Assembly (NCBI GenBank): GCA_900317055.1
Contig: ONFF01000003.1
Span: 146,253-210,252 of the forward strand
Direction of reading: 5' to 3'
Length of the DNA: 64,000 nt
From: an uncultured Bacteroidales bacterium
GTDB taxonomy: Bacteria; Bacteroidota; Bacteroidia; Bacteroidales; F082
Part shown: piece by piece, positions 1 to 6,889 of the stretch
How the letters are laid out: each line of letters opens with the position of its first letter
How positions within the stretch are numbered: the stretch's first letter is position 1
Program-made: the position numbers and the translations under genes
The notes under the pieces: generated by a model
The model's input: the letters and a program-made list of their open reading frames with translations, nothing else
What the model was told of the DNA's origin: nothing
The model's database searches: none

Positions 1-699
1 ATCCGTCGCCGCTACCCGAAATGGTGGGTCGATGAAGAGGATGAGGGCACCAAGAATCAGTATGAAGGCGAACTGCTTGGTGAGCAGCTGAAGCGTTTTG
101 GAAAGAACATCAAGTACTCTTATAATAAGGTGTTGAACCTGCAAGCGGGTAAGAAACTCTACGACCAAATGGCCAACTTGATGCCTAATAAGCTGAATGT
201 CATTGTTTACAACTTTGTTGACATGCTCTCGCATGCCCGCACCGAGATGGAAATCATTCGTGAACTGGCCGACGATGAGGAAGCCTACCGCTCGCTGATG
301 TACTCGTGGTTTGAACATTCCAGCCTCTTCGATATGATGCGCTTCATCGCGGAGAAGGGTTGCGACATGATCATCACCACCGACCACGGTTCCACCTATG
401 TCGAAAAGCCGGTCCGTATCCTTGGCGACCGAGAAGTGAACACCAACCTGCGCTACAAGTACGGCAAGAACCTGAAATACAACCCCAAGGAAGTCTTCGA
501 AGTGAAAGACCCCGAGAAGATATTCTTGCCGAAGGTCAACCTAAGCACGACCTATGTCTTTGCTGGTGAAAGCGACTTCTTCGCCTACCCGAACAATTAC
601 AACTATTATGTGAGCTATTACCGCAACACTTTCCAGCACGGTGGCATTTCCATGAACGAAATGCTGATTCCGGTGACGCATCTTACGGCTAAGCATTGA
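1..699 (+). CDS. porX: PorX-type response regulator, C-terminal PglZ domain (5' end outside window)
   Basis: The reading frame is open from base 1 and stops at 699, so only the last 232 residues are visible. They match the C-terminal PglZ (alkaline-phosphatase-superfamily) domain of PorX, the response regulator of the Bacteroidota type IX secretion system. Visible marks are a metal-binding-type motif TTDHGS near the middle, VYNFVDMLSH upstream of it, and a final QHGGISMNEMLIPV, which is typical of PglZ phosphodiesterase ends. In the family an N-terminal CheY-like receiver precedes this domain; here it lies outside the window. In Porphyromonas PorX works with the PorY sensor and sigma factor SigP to control type IX secretion genes, and the PglZ domain hydrolyses phosphodiester signals. 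The call is strong for PglZ and good for PorX; other PglZ proteins remain possible because the receiver is not seen. Confidence 0.85.
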   Translation: MRRRYPKWWVDEEDEGTKNQYEGELLGEQLKRFGKNIKYSYNKVLNLQAGKKLYDQMANLMPNKLNVIVYNFVDMLSHARTEMEIIRELADDEEAYRSLMYSWFEHSSLFDMMRFIAEKGCDMIITTDHGSTYVEKPVRILGDREVNTNLRYKYGKNLKYNPKEVFEVKDPEKIFLPKVNLSTTYVFAGESDFFAYPNNYNYYVSYYRNTFQHGGISMNEMLIPVTHLTAKH

Positions 700-730
700 T
701 TATGATTACAAATTATTAAACTAATTGAAA

Positions 731-1291
731 ATGAATGAGTTTTATGTCCTTTGGGAAAAAGGAATACGAGGAGAAGTGATAGCTTTTCCAGATAATATCA
801 CTCTTGCTGAGTTTAATGTATCCCAATTTCTAAGGAACCAATTGCCAGACAAAGAGATTACATTTTCTGCTAGTTTGGGAAAGAAGTTCTTTGATTTTGT
901 TCTAGTGTCTCCTGGATTAAACTTGATTTCAGAAAAAGTTTATAAGCTGTTGATGGATAATAACATAACAGGGTGGAAAGGAATTCCTACAGTTATTCAT
1001 AAACACGAGGATTTGAAGTATTATATATTGACCGTTACGGGTAGGTGCGGCCCATTGGATAGGTCGAAGACTCAGATTGTTGATAGCACAAAACTTATTC
1101 ATGGTCAGACGGTTAAGGCCAATCAAGGTCTGTTTTTCCCTGAAGACAGTTGGGATGGGAGTGACATGTTTGTATCTGAGTATGTGAATTTCACTTTTGT
1201 GACGGAAAAAGTAAAAACCATATTGGAAAAAAACAAGGTTACGAATGTAGAAATAATAAATACGAAGGAATACCAATGGCTTAAAGTGTGA
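731..1291 (+). CDS. Hypothetical protein resembling Imm11/Imm43-type immunity proteins
   Basis: This encodes a 186-residue soluble protein with no signal peptide or membrane segment. I chose ATG at 731 over an in-frame TTG two codons upstream. The middle of the protein (LISEKVYKLLMDNNITGW, then a beta-rich stretch around YYILTVTGRCGPLD) has the look of the DUF1629/Imm11 and Imm43 immunity-protein group, in which a short helix before an 'itGw' turn is followed by 'yyil'. This is a similarity by eye only. No polymorphic toxin lies next to it. The gene is visibly more A/T-rich than porX and tsaE on either side, which fits a recent insertion. Function is unknown; an orphan immunity gene is the best guess. 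Confidence 0.5.
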   Translation: MNEFYVLWEKGIRGEVIAFPDNITLAEFNVSQFLRNQLPDKEITFSASLGKKFFDFVLVSPGLNLISEKVYKLLMDNNITGWKGIPTVIHKHEDLKYYILTVTGRCGPLDRSKTQIVDSTKLIHGQTVKANQGLFFPEDSWDGSDMFVSEYVNFTFVTEKVKTILEKNKVTNVEIINTKEYQWLKV

Positions 1292-1298
1292 GGAAAAA

Positions 1299-1733
1299 AT
1301 GCGTGAAAAAGAGTTTCATATTAACAGCGTGGAGCAACTTTCGGAAGTGTCTGAATATTTGCTCTCCATGCGCGACGAAGCCGACATTATTGCATTCTAC
1401 GGCTCGATGGGCGCAGGAAAGACCACACTAATCAAGAATTTATGTCACAAAATGGGGGTGACTGATGAGGTGAACAGCCCGACTTTCGCCATCGTCAATG
1501 AATACATTACGGAAGAAGGTGAATCGGTCTATCATTTTGATTTTTATCGCATTAAGAAATTGGAAGAAGCTTACGACATCGGTTTTGAGAACTATTTCGA
1601 CAGCGGTAACCTCTGCCTCATCGAGTGGCCAGAGATGATTGAACCGCTTTTGCCCGAGAAATATATCCGTGTTGAGATTCAGCATGGCAAGACCAACGAC
1701 GAAAGAATAATCCATTGCCAAGTGATAGAATGA
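1299..1733 (+). CDS. tsaE: tRNA threonylcarbamoyladenosine biosynthesis ATPase TsaE
   Basis: A 144-residue P-loop protein, the usual TsaE size. The Walker A motif GSMGAGKTT sits at about residues 35-43, followed by the family block VNSPTFAIVNEY (about 59-70), YHFDFYR (about 78-84) and the C-terminal LIEWPEMI. TsaE hydrolyses ATP and recycles the TsaB/TsaD complex that makes the t6A modification at A37 of ANN-decoding tRNAs. It acts in the cytoplasm. The start ATG lies 7 bases after the preceding stop, so co-transcription with the upstream gene is likely. TsaB and TsaD are not in the window. Identification is firm. Confidence 0.96.
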   Translation: MREKEFHINSVEQLSEVSEYLLSMRDEADIIAFYGSMGAGKTTLIKNLCHKMGVTDEVNSPTFAIVNEYITEEGESVYHFDFYRIKKLEEAYDIGFENYFDSGNLCLIEWPEMIEPLLPEKYIRVEIQHGKTNDERIIHCQVIE

Positions 1734-1777
1734 TAGTTTAGCCATGATGATGCAGAAACGACTAAACCGTCCCTTAA

Positions 1778-1865
1778 CCGTCATTCCGGACTTGATCCGG
1801 AATCCCCTATGCACGAAGGACACCTTTCAGCAAAGGGGATGGCGGATCCTTGTCCGCTATGACGG
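1778..1865 (+). repeat. Intergenic palindromic repeat element (about 88 bp)
   Basis: The stretch is bounded by perfect inverted ends CCGTCAT (1778-1784) and ATGACGG (1859-1865). Inside are two hairpins: ATTCCGGA/TCCGGAAT around a 5-base loop at 1783-1803, and GCGGA/TCCGC close to the right end. It fills most of the gap between tsaE and aroB. It looks like a non-coding mobile or REP/MITE-like repeat. A second element with the same GGAATGACGG-type right end lies before aroA. Confidence 0.7.
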
Positions 1866-1888
1866 TGTAATGGTTTAATGTAGTGAAT

Positions 1889-2896
1889 ATGCTTGATAAA
1901 CAGATACAAACGGTTTCCAAAGCCTCTATGGTCTTCATCCTTACTGATGAAAACATAGCCCCGTTTTGGTTGCCCGAAGTGGCTCATTGGCTGCATTGTG
2001 ATTCGGCAATTGAGATTGTTATCAAGGCGGGTGAGCAGCACAAAAACCTGCAAACTGTTCAACGCATTTGGAAAACTTTGATGAAGCATCATGCCGACCG
2101 TAACGCTCTGCTTATCAACCTCGGTGGCGGAAACATTACTGACTTGGGTGGATTTGCAGCCTCAACTTACAAGCGCGGCATCAAGTTCATCAATGTGCCG
2201 ACTACATTGCTCGCGATGGTTGATGCAGCGATAGGAGGGAAGACGGGCATCGACTTCGGGGGAGCCAAAAATCAAATCGGCACTTTCGCTGAGGCGGAAG
2301 ATGTGATGGTCAATCCTGTTTTCTTGGAAACTCTGCCCTCAAGGGAAATCCGTTCAGGTTTGGTCGAAATGCTGAAATACGGCTTTATTGCTGATGCCAA
2401 CTTATTGAATGTCAATTTAGAGAACTATCAGCTGTATATTGATCGATGTGGTGAAATCAAACGGGACATTGTGGCAAAAGACTCGACAGAAAATGGCTTG
2501 CGCAAGATATTGAACTTTGGCCACACTTTTGGTCATGCTATCGAAAGCCATTGTCTGACAACGGATTATTCCTTGCTTCATGGTGAAGCGGTGGCGTTGG
2601 GTATGGCAGGAGCATTATGGCTGTCTGTGAAACAATGTGGACTTAGTGAACAAGTTCTGAAGGACTACGAGGAAAAGTTGCCTATGTTGCTTTCAGAAGC
2701 GAAAATTTCGCTTTCAGAAACCGATGTTGAGCCGATTTTGGGTTATCTTGTCCACGACAAGAAAAATAAAGGGGAAAAACCGCAGTTTGTGTTGCTCGAA
2801 ACTGTCGGGAAGCCTATGTGGGATGTTTCGGTAGACTACGACACCATCAAAAGGTCACTTGAATACATCATAACAAATGTGTATGGGAAACGCTGA
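1889..2896 (+). CDS. aroB: 3-dehydroquinate synthase
   Basis: A 335-residue enzyme of the shikimate pathway that converts DAHP to 3-dehydroquinate using NAD+ and a divalent metal in the cytoplasm. Family motifs are clear: LINLGGGNITDLGGF in the NAD-binding part, then KRGIKFINVPTTLLAMVDA and IGGKTGIDFGGAKNQIG. Metal ligands come from the SGLVEMLKYG region, NFGHTFGHAIES and the later LHGEAVALGM. I start at ATG 1889; an in-frame GTG at 1883 would add two residues. aroA follows after 145 bases of repeat-rich DNA, so this is a small shikimate pair, although the repeat between them may affect co-transcription. Identification is firm. Confidence 0.96.
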   Translation: MLDKQIQTVSKASMVFILTDENIAPFWLPEVAHWLHCDSAIEIVIKAGEQHKNLQTVQRIWKTLMKHHADRNALLINLGGGNITDLGGFAASTYKRGIKFINVPTTLLAMVDAAIGGKTGIDFGGAKNQIGTFAEAEDVMVNPVFLETLPSREIRSGLVEMLKYGFIADANLLNVNLENYQLYIDRCGEIKRDIVAKDSTENGLRKILNFGHTFGHAIESHCLTTDYSLLHGEAVALGMAGALWLSVKQCGLSEQVLKDYEEKLPMLLSEAKISLSETDVEPILGYLVHDKKNKGEKPQFVLLETVGKPMWDVSVDYDTIKRSLEYIITNVYGKR

Positions 2897-2910
2897 CCAG
2901 ACCTCCTTGT

Positions 2911-3031
2911 CCTCATTGCGGGCGCAGACCCGCAAATCGCGATTCGACGATGCGAAGCGAGTCAATCTCCCGAACAAAGGAGACGCCTCTTCGTGTTCGG
3001 GAGATGGCGTTCCGCTTTCGCGGAATGACGG
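2911..3031 (+). repeat. Intergenic mosaic of three hairpins ending in GGAATGACGG
   Basis: Three perfect stems follow each other between aroB and aroA: TTGCGGG/CCCGCAA (2916-2922 with 2929-2935), CTCCCGAAC/GTTCGGGAG (2967-2975 with 2995-3003) and TTCCGC/GCGGAA (3010-3015 with 3020-3025). The last stem runs straight into ATGACGG (3025-3031), the same end as the element before aroB. The block is open in the aroA frame, but its peptide does not resemble any EPSP synthase, so I treat it as non-coding repeat DNA that ends about 10 bases before the aroA start codon. Confidence 0.7.
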
Positions 3032-3041
3032 TTCCTCCGCC

Positions 3042-4271
3042 ATGAGGACCAGGAGCGGAAGGGTAGTGCGTTTTGGGGAGGTTGTCTTACCCGCCAGCAA
3101 AAGCGAAAGCAACCGCGCCTTGATGATTGCGGCGTATGGAGGATTTGATCCAGATTTCCAGAACCTGTCCGATTCTCACGACACAAAGGTGTTGATGAAT
3201 GCATTGGATAGTTTGCCTTTTCTAGATTCCCGCCGACGCACAATTCCACATTGGAATGACATAAAAGTTATGCCTCAAATAGTCGATATCGTTGACTGTG
3301 GTACGGCGGCGCGTTTCCTGACCACCTATTTTGCTTGTCACAAAGGCGATTGGCTATTAACGGGCACAGAGCGAATGAAGCAGCGCCCCATGATTCCTAT
3401 AGTGGATGCATTGAGAGGTTTAGGGGCAGATATCCAGTATGTTGACAAAGAGGGCTGTCTGCCATTGCGAATTGTTGGGAAGCCGATTTCAGGCGGTAAA
3501 GTCACCGTCGACATGAGTCAAAGCAGTCAGTTCGCCTCATCCTTGCTTTTGGCTGCACCGATGTGGCCACAAGGTCTTGAAATGGAACTGATTGGTGAAC
3601 TTAGTTCTTTGCCCTATCTCGAAATGACCTTGACCATGATGCAGCATTTCGGCGCAAAGATCGAGCAAAGTGATAGGATGATAAAAGTTCTTCCAAAGCA
3701 TTATCATTCAATGGATTTTGAGATTGAGGCAGACTGGAGTGCAGCTTCCTATTGGTATGAAATGGCAGCATTGAGCGAGGAATGTGAGATCAGGTTGCAT
3801 GGATTGGTCGGCCCTTCGACAAGCTCAGGGACCTCTAGCCTACAAGGTGATGTGGTCATCGTGGATTGGATGAGGCAATTGGGGGTTGGAACTTTTGTTG
3901 AAGATAAGGTTGTTGTCTTGCGAAAAATACCTTTTGAAAAACGCCCGCTCTGTTTTGATTTCTCAGCCCATCCTGACCTCTATCCGACCATGGCGGCCAC
4001 TTGTGCAGGATTGGGCCTTGAAGCTAGGTTTCTAGGTCTTGATAATCTGCATCTTAAAGAATCAGATAGGGTGGAGGCAATGCAAACTGAATTGGCGAAA
4101 TTGAGTCAATATCCCGTGCATTTTTGCGCTCACAATGATCATCGGATCGTGATGGCTTTGGCACCGCTTTCGATGCTCGTTGGCCCTGTCCATTTCGACC
4201 ATCCCGAAGTGGTGGAAAAATCGTATCCTAAGTTTTGGGAAGATGCCTCTTTTTGCCAGTTAATGAGGTAA
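3042..4271 (+). CDS. aroA: 3-phosphoshikimate 1-carboxyvinyltransferase (EPSP synthase)
   Basis: A 409-residue protein that transfers enolpyruvate from PEP to shikimate-3-phosphate. The N-terminal LPASKSESNRAL is the substrate-binding lysine motif. DCGTAARFLTTYF and TGTERMKQRPM are the PEP-loop motifs. The end has the family block LKESDRVEAM and HNDHRIVMALAPLS. I place the start at ATG 3042 because about 9 residues then precede the conserved strand. The same frame is open back to 2877, but that part encodes only the repeat described above. About residue 257 the protein carries an odd Ser/Thr/Gly-rich insert (GPSTSSGT) encoded by a palindromic repeat; see findings. It is otherwise intact and probably active. 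Confidence 0.94.
   Translation: MRTRSGRVVRFGEVVLPASKSESNRALMIAAYGGFDPDFQNLSDSHDTKVLMNALDSLPFLDSRRRTIPHWNDIKVMPQIVDIVDCGTAARFLTTYFACHKGDWLLTGTERMKQRPMIPIVDALRGLGADIQYVDKEGCLPLRIVGKPISGGKVTVDMSQSSQFASSLLLAAPMWPQGLEMELIGELSSLPYLEMTLTMMQHFGAKIEQSDRMIKVLPKHYHSMDFEIEADWSAASYWYEMAALSEECEIRLHGLVGPSTSSGTSSLQGDVVIVDWMRQLGVGTFVEDKVVVLRKIPFEKRPLCFDFSAHPDLYPTMAATCAGLGLEARFLGLDNLHLKESDRVEAMQTELAKLSQYPVHFCAHNDHRIVMALAPLSMLVGPVHFDHPEVVEKSYPKFWEDASFCQLMR
3810..3833 (+). repeat. Palindromic repeat inserted in frame within aroA
   Basis: Positions 3812-3830 read CCCTTCGACAAGCTCAGGG, with CCCT and AGGG ends able to pair. It is read in frame as GPSTSSGT. Its reverse complement is very close (3 differences in 19) to CCCTGAGTTCGTTGAAGGG at 5089-5107. 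This is a repeat-like word found between genes in many genomes, here sitting inside an essential-type coding sequence without breaking the frame. Confidence 0.65.
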
Positions 4272-4293
4272 AAACACCAATTTTTAAGAATTA

Positions 4294-4326
4294 TTGGCCT
4301 TAGTATTAAGAAAATCCGTACTTTTG
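4294..4326 (+). promoter_or_regulatory. Bacteroidota-type promoter for the LutA-like gene
   Basis: TACTTTTG at 4319-4326 matches the -7 consensus TAnnTTTG of the Bacteroidota primary sigma factor. TTGG at 4294-4297 lies 21 bases upstream, in the place of the -33 TTTG box. The start codon of the following gene is 22 bases downstream, so the leader is very short. This separates the Fe-S gene from aroA as its own transcription unit. Confidence 0.65.
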
Positions 4327-4348
4327 CGCGATTTTTGCATACTATGTC

Positions 4349-5071
4349 ATGAAAGTTGAACTGTTTGTCCCCTGCATCATCGACCAGTTTTTCCCCACCG
4401 TGGCGGCCCATACCATGAAACTGTTGGAGCGTACGGGCGTTGAGGTGGAGTACAATCCTGAGCAGACCTGCTGCGGGCGCTTTGCCTATAATGCTGGCTT
4501 TACTGAGGAAGCGAAGGAATTGGGTGACAAGTTTCTCAACGATTTTTCTTACGATGGTCCGGTAGTGGCACCTTCGGCGGCGTGTGTGCATTATATCAAA
4601 AAACGCTATCCTGAGTTGTTTTTCAATACCGCCAATCACTTGAATTTCAAGCGCATGGTGGCTAATGTCTACGAATTGACTGATTTTTTGGTCAACAAGG
4701 TGTATTTCGACGATTTCGGTGCGGAATTCCCCTATAAGGTGACTTTCCATGACAGCTGTAGCGCCTTGAGAGGATTGGGACTCGGCAAGGAAGCACGTCA
4801 GTTGCTATCGAAGGTGAGAGGCCTTGAACTGGTTGAGATGAAGCAGACCGATATGTGCTGTGGTGCTGATTTCTCACTGGAGGTCAACAATGAGACATTG
4901 GCCATGGGCATGGCGAGCCATAAGGTGAAAAATGCGATGAACACGGGTGCCGAGTATATCGTCTCAACTGATATGACCTGCCTGATGCACCAGAAAGCGT
5001 ATATTGAGAAGGAAGGCTTGCCCATCAAGGTGATTCATATCGCAGATGTGTTGGCCTCAGGGTGGGAATAA
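4349..5071 (+). CDS. (Fe-S)-binding protein, LutA/YkgE family, CCG-domain
   Basis: A 240-residue soluble protein with two CCG (cysteine-rich) domains. Domain 1 holds the VPCIID start and the EQTCCGRFAYNAG motif; domain 2 holds HDSCSALRGLG and TDMCCGADFS followed by STDMTCLMH. Such modules bind iron-sulfur clusters in LutA, GlpC and heterodisulfide-reductase-type proteins. LutA normally works with LutB and LutC in oxidising L-lactate, but neither is next to it here, so the electron partner and substrate are unknown. It has its own promoter. The family call is firm; a role in lactate use is only inferred from the family. Confidence 0.87.
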   Translation: MKVELFVPCIIDQFFPTVAAHTMKLLERTGVEVEYNPEQTCCGRFAYNAGFTEEAKELGDKFLNDFSYDGPVVAPSAACVHYIKKRYPELFFNTANHLNFKRMVANVYELTDFLVNKVYFDDFGAEFPYKVTFHDSCSALRGLGLGKEARQLLSKVRGLELVEMKQTDMCCGADFSLEVNNETLAMGMASHKVKNAMNTGAEYIVSTDMTCLMHQKAYIEKEGLPIKVIHIADVLASGWE

Positions 5072-5088
5072 AAACAAAGGCTCTTTAG

Positions 5089-5107
5089 CCCTGAGTTCGT
5101 TGAAGGG
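5089..5107 (+). repeat. Short palindromic repeat word, second copy
   Basis: CCCTGAGTTCGTTGAAGGG lies between the Fe-S gene and the first sugar gene. Read on the other strand it differs from the word inside aroA (3812-3830) at only 3 of 19 positions. It marks the left border of the polysaccharide locus. Confidence 0.55.
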
Positions 5108-5141
5108 TCGAAGTGCCGATTTAATTATGAAGAGTTAAACA

Positions 5142-5699
5142 ATGAACGACTACTACATACACGAAAGCAGTTATGTCGATGACAATGTGAGTATCGGCAA
5201 AGGAACCAAAATCTGGCATTTTTGTCATATCCAGTCGGGTGCCGTCATCGGCGAAGGCTGTTCTTTTGGCCAAAATGTGAATGTGGGCAACAATGTGAAG
5301 ATTGGCAATGGTGTTCGCGTGCAAAACAATGTTTCCATCTACGAAGGCGTTGAAATCGAGGATCATGTATTCTGCGGACCAAGCTGTGTGTTCACCAATG
5401 TAACTACGCCGCGTGCACATTTTCCTGTCCATGGGGTCTATGCCAAAACCAAGATTTGCGAAGGTGCATCGTTAGGTGCCAACTGTACGGTGGTTTGTGG
5501 CCACACCGTGGGCAAAAGCGCTCTCGTTGCTGCGGGCGCTGTGGTGACCAAGGATGTGAAACCATACGCCCTGATGGCCGGTGTGCCCGCCCGTCAGATT
5601 GGTTGGGTCTGTGAATGTGGTAAACGTCTCGACTCATCCCTGCAATGTGAATGTGGTCGGAAATACAAATTAAATAACGAACAATTGGAATCATTGTAG
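5142..5699 (+). CDS. WbpD/WlbB-like sugar N-acetyltransferase (left-handed beta-helix)
   Basis: A 185-residue hexapeptide-repeat acetyltransferase. Residues about 10-150 are regular I/V-G-x-x-x-x turns (VSIGKGTKIWHFCHI, VIGEGCSFGQNVNVG) forming a left-handed beta-helix. The catalytic-type His and the AAGAVVTKDV-PYALMAGVPA end are typical. The C-terminus has two CxCG knuckles (CECGKRL, CECGRKY), a zinc-ribbon-like tail often seen in WbpD/WlbB relatives. These enzymes acetylate the 3-amino group of UDP-GlcNAc3NA on the route to the diacetylated uronic acid ManNAc3NAcA. The next gene is the matching WbpE-type aminotransferase, which supports the role. The dehydrogenase and oxidase steps (WbpA, WbpB) are not adjacent. 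Exact substrate is inferred. Confidence 0.85.
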   Translation: MNDYYIHESSYVDDNVSIGKGTKIWHFCHIQSGAVIGEGCSFGQNVNVGNNVKIGNGVRVQNNVSIYEGVEIEDHVFCGPSCVFTNVTTPRAHFPVHGVYAKTKICEGASLGANCTVVCGHTVGKSALVAAGAVVTKDVKPYALMAGVPARQIGWVCECGKRLDSSLQCECGRKYKLNNEQLESL

Positions 5700-5744
5700 T
5701 GACATGCGCCCGTGCGTCTCTACATCCGCAATATCAATTTAAAT

Positions 5745-6875
5745 ATGCAATTCAGAGATTTAAAAACCCAATATAATGTCCTCAAGGACGAAATGGATAA
5801 GGCCATCCTTGATGTGGTTGCCTCCAGCGCCTTCGTCATGGGCCCGAAAATCAAGGAGATGGAAACAGCTTTCGCCGAGTATGTTGGTGTAAAACACTGC
5901 ATCGCTTGTAACAGCGGCACCGATGCCTTGCTCCTTGCATTGAAGGTGTGGGATGTGAAGCCAGGAGATGCGGTGTTTGTGCCTAGTTTCACTTTCTTTG
6001 CATCAGCGGAAGTGATAGCCATGCAAGGTGCAACACCTGTTTTCGTTGATGTTGACAAAGACACTTTCAACATGGATGTAGCTGACCTTGAGTGCAAGAT
6101 TGAACAGACCAAAAAGGCTGGCAAACTTACACCTCGCGTTGTCATCGCTGTTGATTTGTTCGGTCTGCCTGCCGACTTCAAGGTTATTCGCAAAGTGGCT
6201 GATAAGCATGGGCTTTACATCCTTGAAGATGGTGCGCAAGGCTTTGGAGGTCGTATCGGTGACCGTAAGGCTTGCACTTTTGGCGATATCTCCACCACAT
6301 CGTTCTTCCCTGCCAAGCCAGTGGGCTGCTATGGTGATGGTGGCGCGGTGTTTACCGACAACGACGAATGGGCAGAATTGATAGAGTCTTACCACATTCA
6401 CGGCAAGGGTAGTGACCGTTACGATAATGTTCGCATCGGTATGAACTCACGCTTGGACAGTATCCAGGCGGCTATCCTTTTGGTGAAGCTCAAAGCTTTC
6501 AAGGAATATGAGTTGGTTGATGTCAACAAGGTTGCAGCTCGCTATACGGAGAAGTTGAAGGATGTGGTGAAGACCCCGATTGTGCCTGAAGGCTTCTATT
6601 CCAGCTGGGCTCAATATACATTACAGCTTGAGGACAAGGAGGCTAGGGCTGGATTGCAAGCTGCATTGAAGGCACTCGATATACCAACTGCTATCTATTA
6701 TCCTATCCCTATGCACCGTCAGACAGCGTTCAACTATCTGAACCTTGACGACAACCGTTGTCCTATATCTGACCAGTTGGCCGATACGGTCATCTCGCTG
6801 CCGATACATCCTTATCTCTCCGAAACGGATCAAGATAGGATTTGTGATGCTGTTTGTGGCTTTTTGAAGAAGTAA
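5745..6875 (+). CDS. DegT/DnrJ/EryC1 sugar aminotransferase, WbpE-like
   Basis: A 376-residue PLP-dependent fold-I aminotransferase acting on nucleotide sugars. I start at ATG 5745 (MQFRDLKTQY), the usual start of this family, rather than a GTG 11 codons earlier. The PLP-phosphate motif CNSGTDALLLAL is at about 55-66, Asp162 lies in LEDGAQ, and the Schiff-base lysine is Lys191 in SFFPAKPVGCYGDGG. With the WbpD-like gene just upstream, the best reading is amination of a UDP-3-keto-GlcNAc-uronate. In Porphyromonas the related PorR gene is needed for A-LPS and thus for anchoring type IX cargo. Family is firm; substrate is inferred from context. Confidence 0.88.
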   Translation: MQFRDLKTQYNVLKDEMDKAILDVVASSAFVMGPKIKEMETAFAEYVGVKHCIACNSGTDALLLALKVWDVKPGDAVFVPSFTFFASAEVIAMQGATPVFVDVDKDTFNMDVADLECKIEQTKKAGKLTPRVVIAVDLFGLPADFKVIRKVADKHGLYILEDGAQGFGGRIGDRKACTFGDISTTSFFPAKPVGCYGDGGAVFTDNDEWAELIESYHIHGKGSDRYDNVRIGMNSRLDSIQAAILLVKLKAFKEYELVDVNKVAARYTEKLKDVVKTPIVPEGFYSSWAQYTLQLEDKEARAGLQAALKALDIPTAIYYPIPMHRQTAFNYLNLDDNRCPISDQLADTVISLPIHPYLSETDQDRICDAVCGFLKK

Positions 6876-6889
6876 AAACGCTGACAGGC

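Noticed and set aside
2877-3041. N-terminal extension of AroA
   Set aside because: The frame is open, but it encodes only the hairpin repeat block, has no likeness to EPSP synthase, and ATG 3042 gives the normal length.
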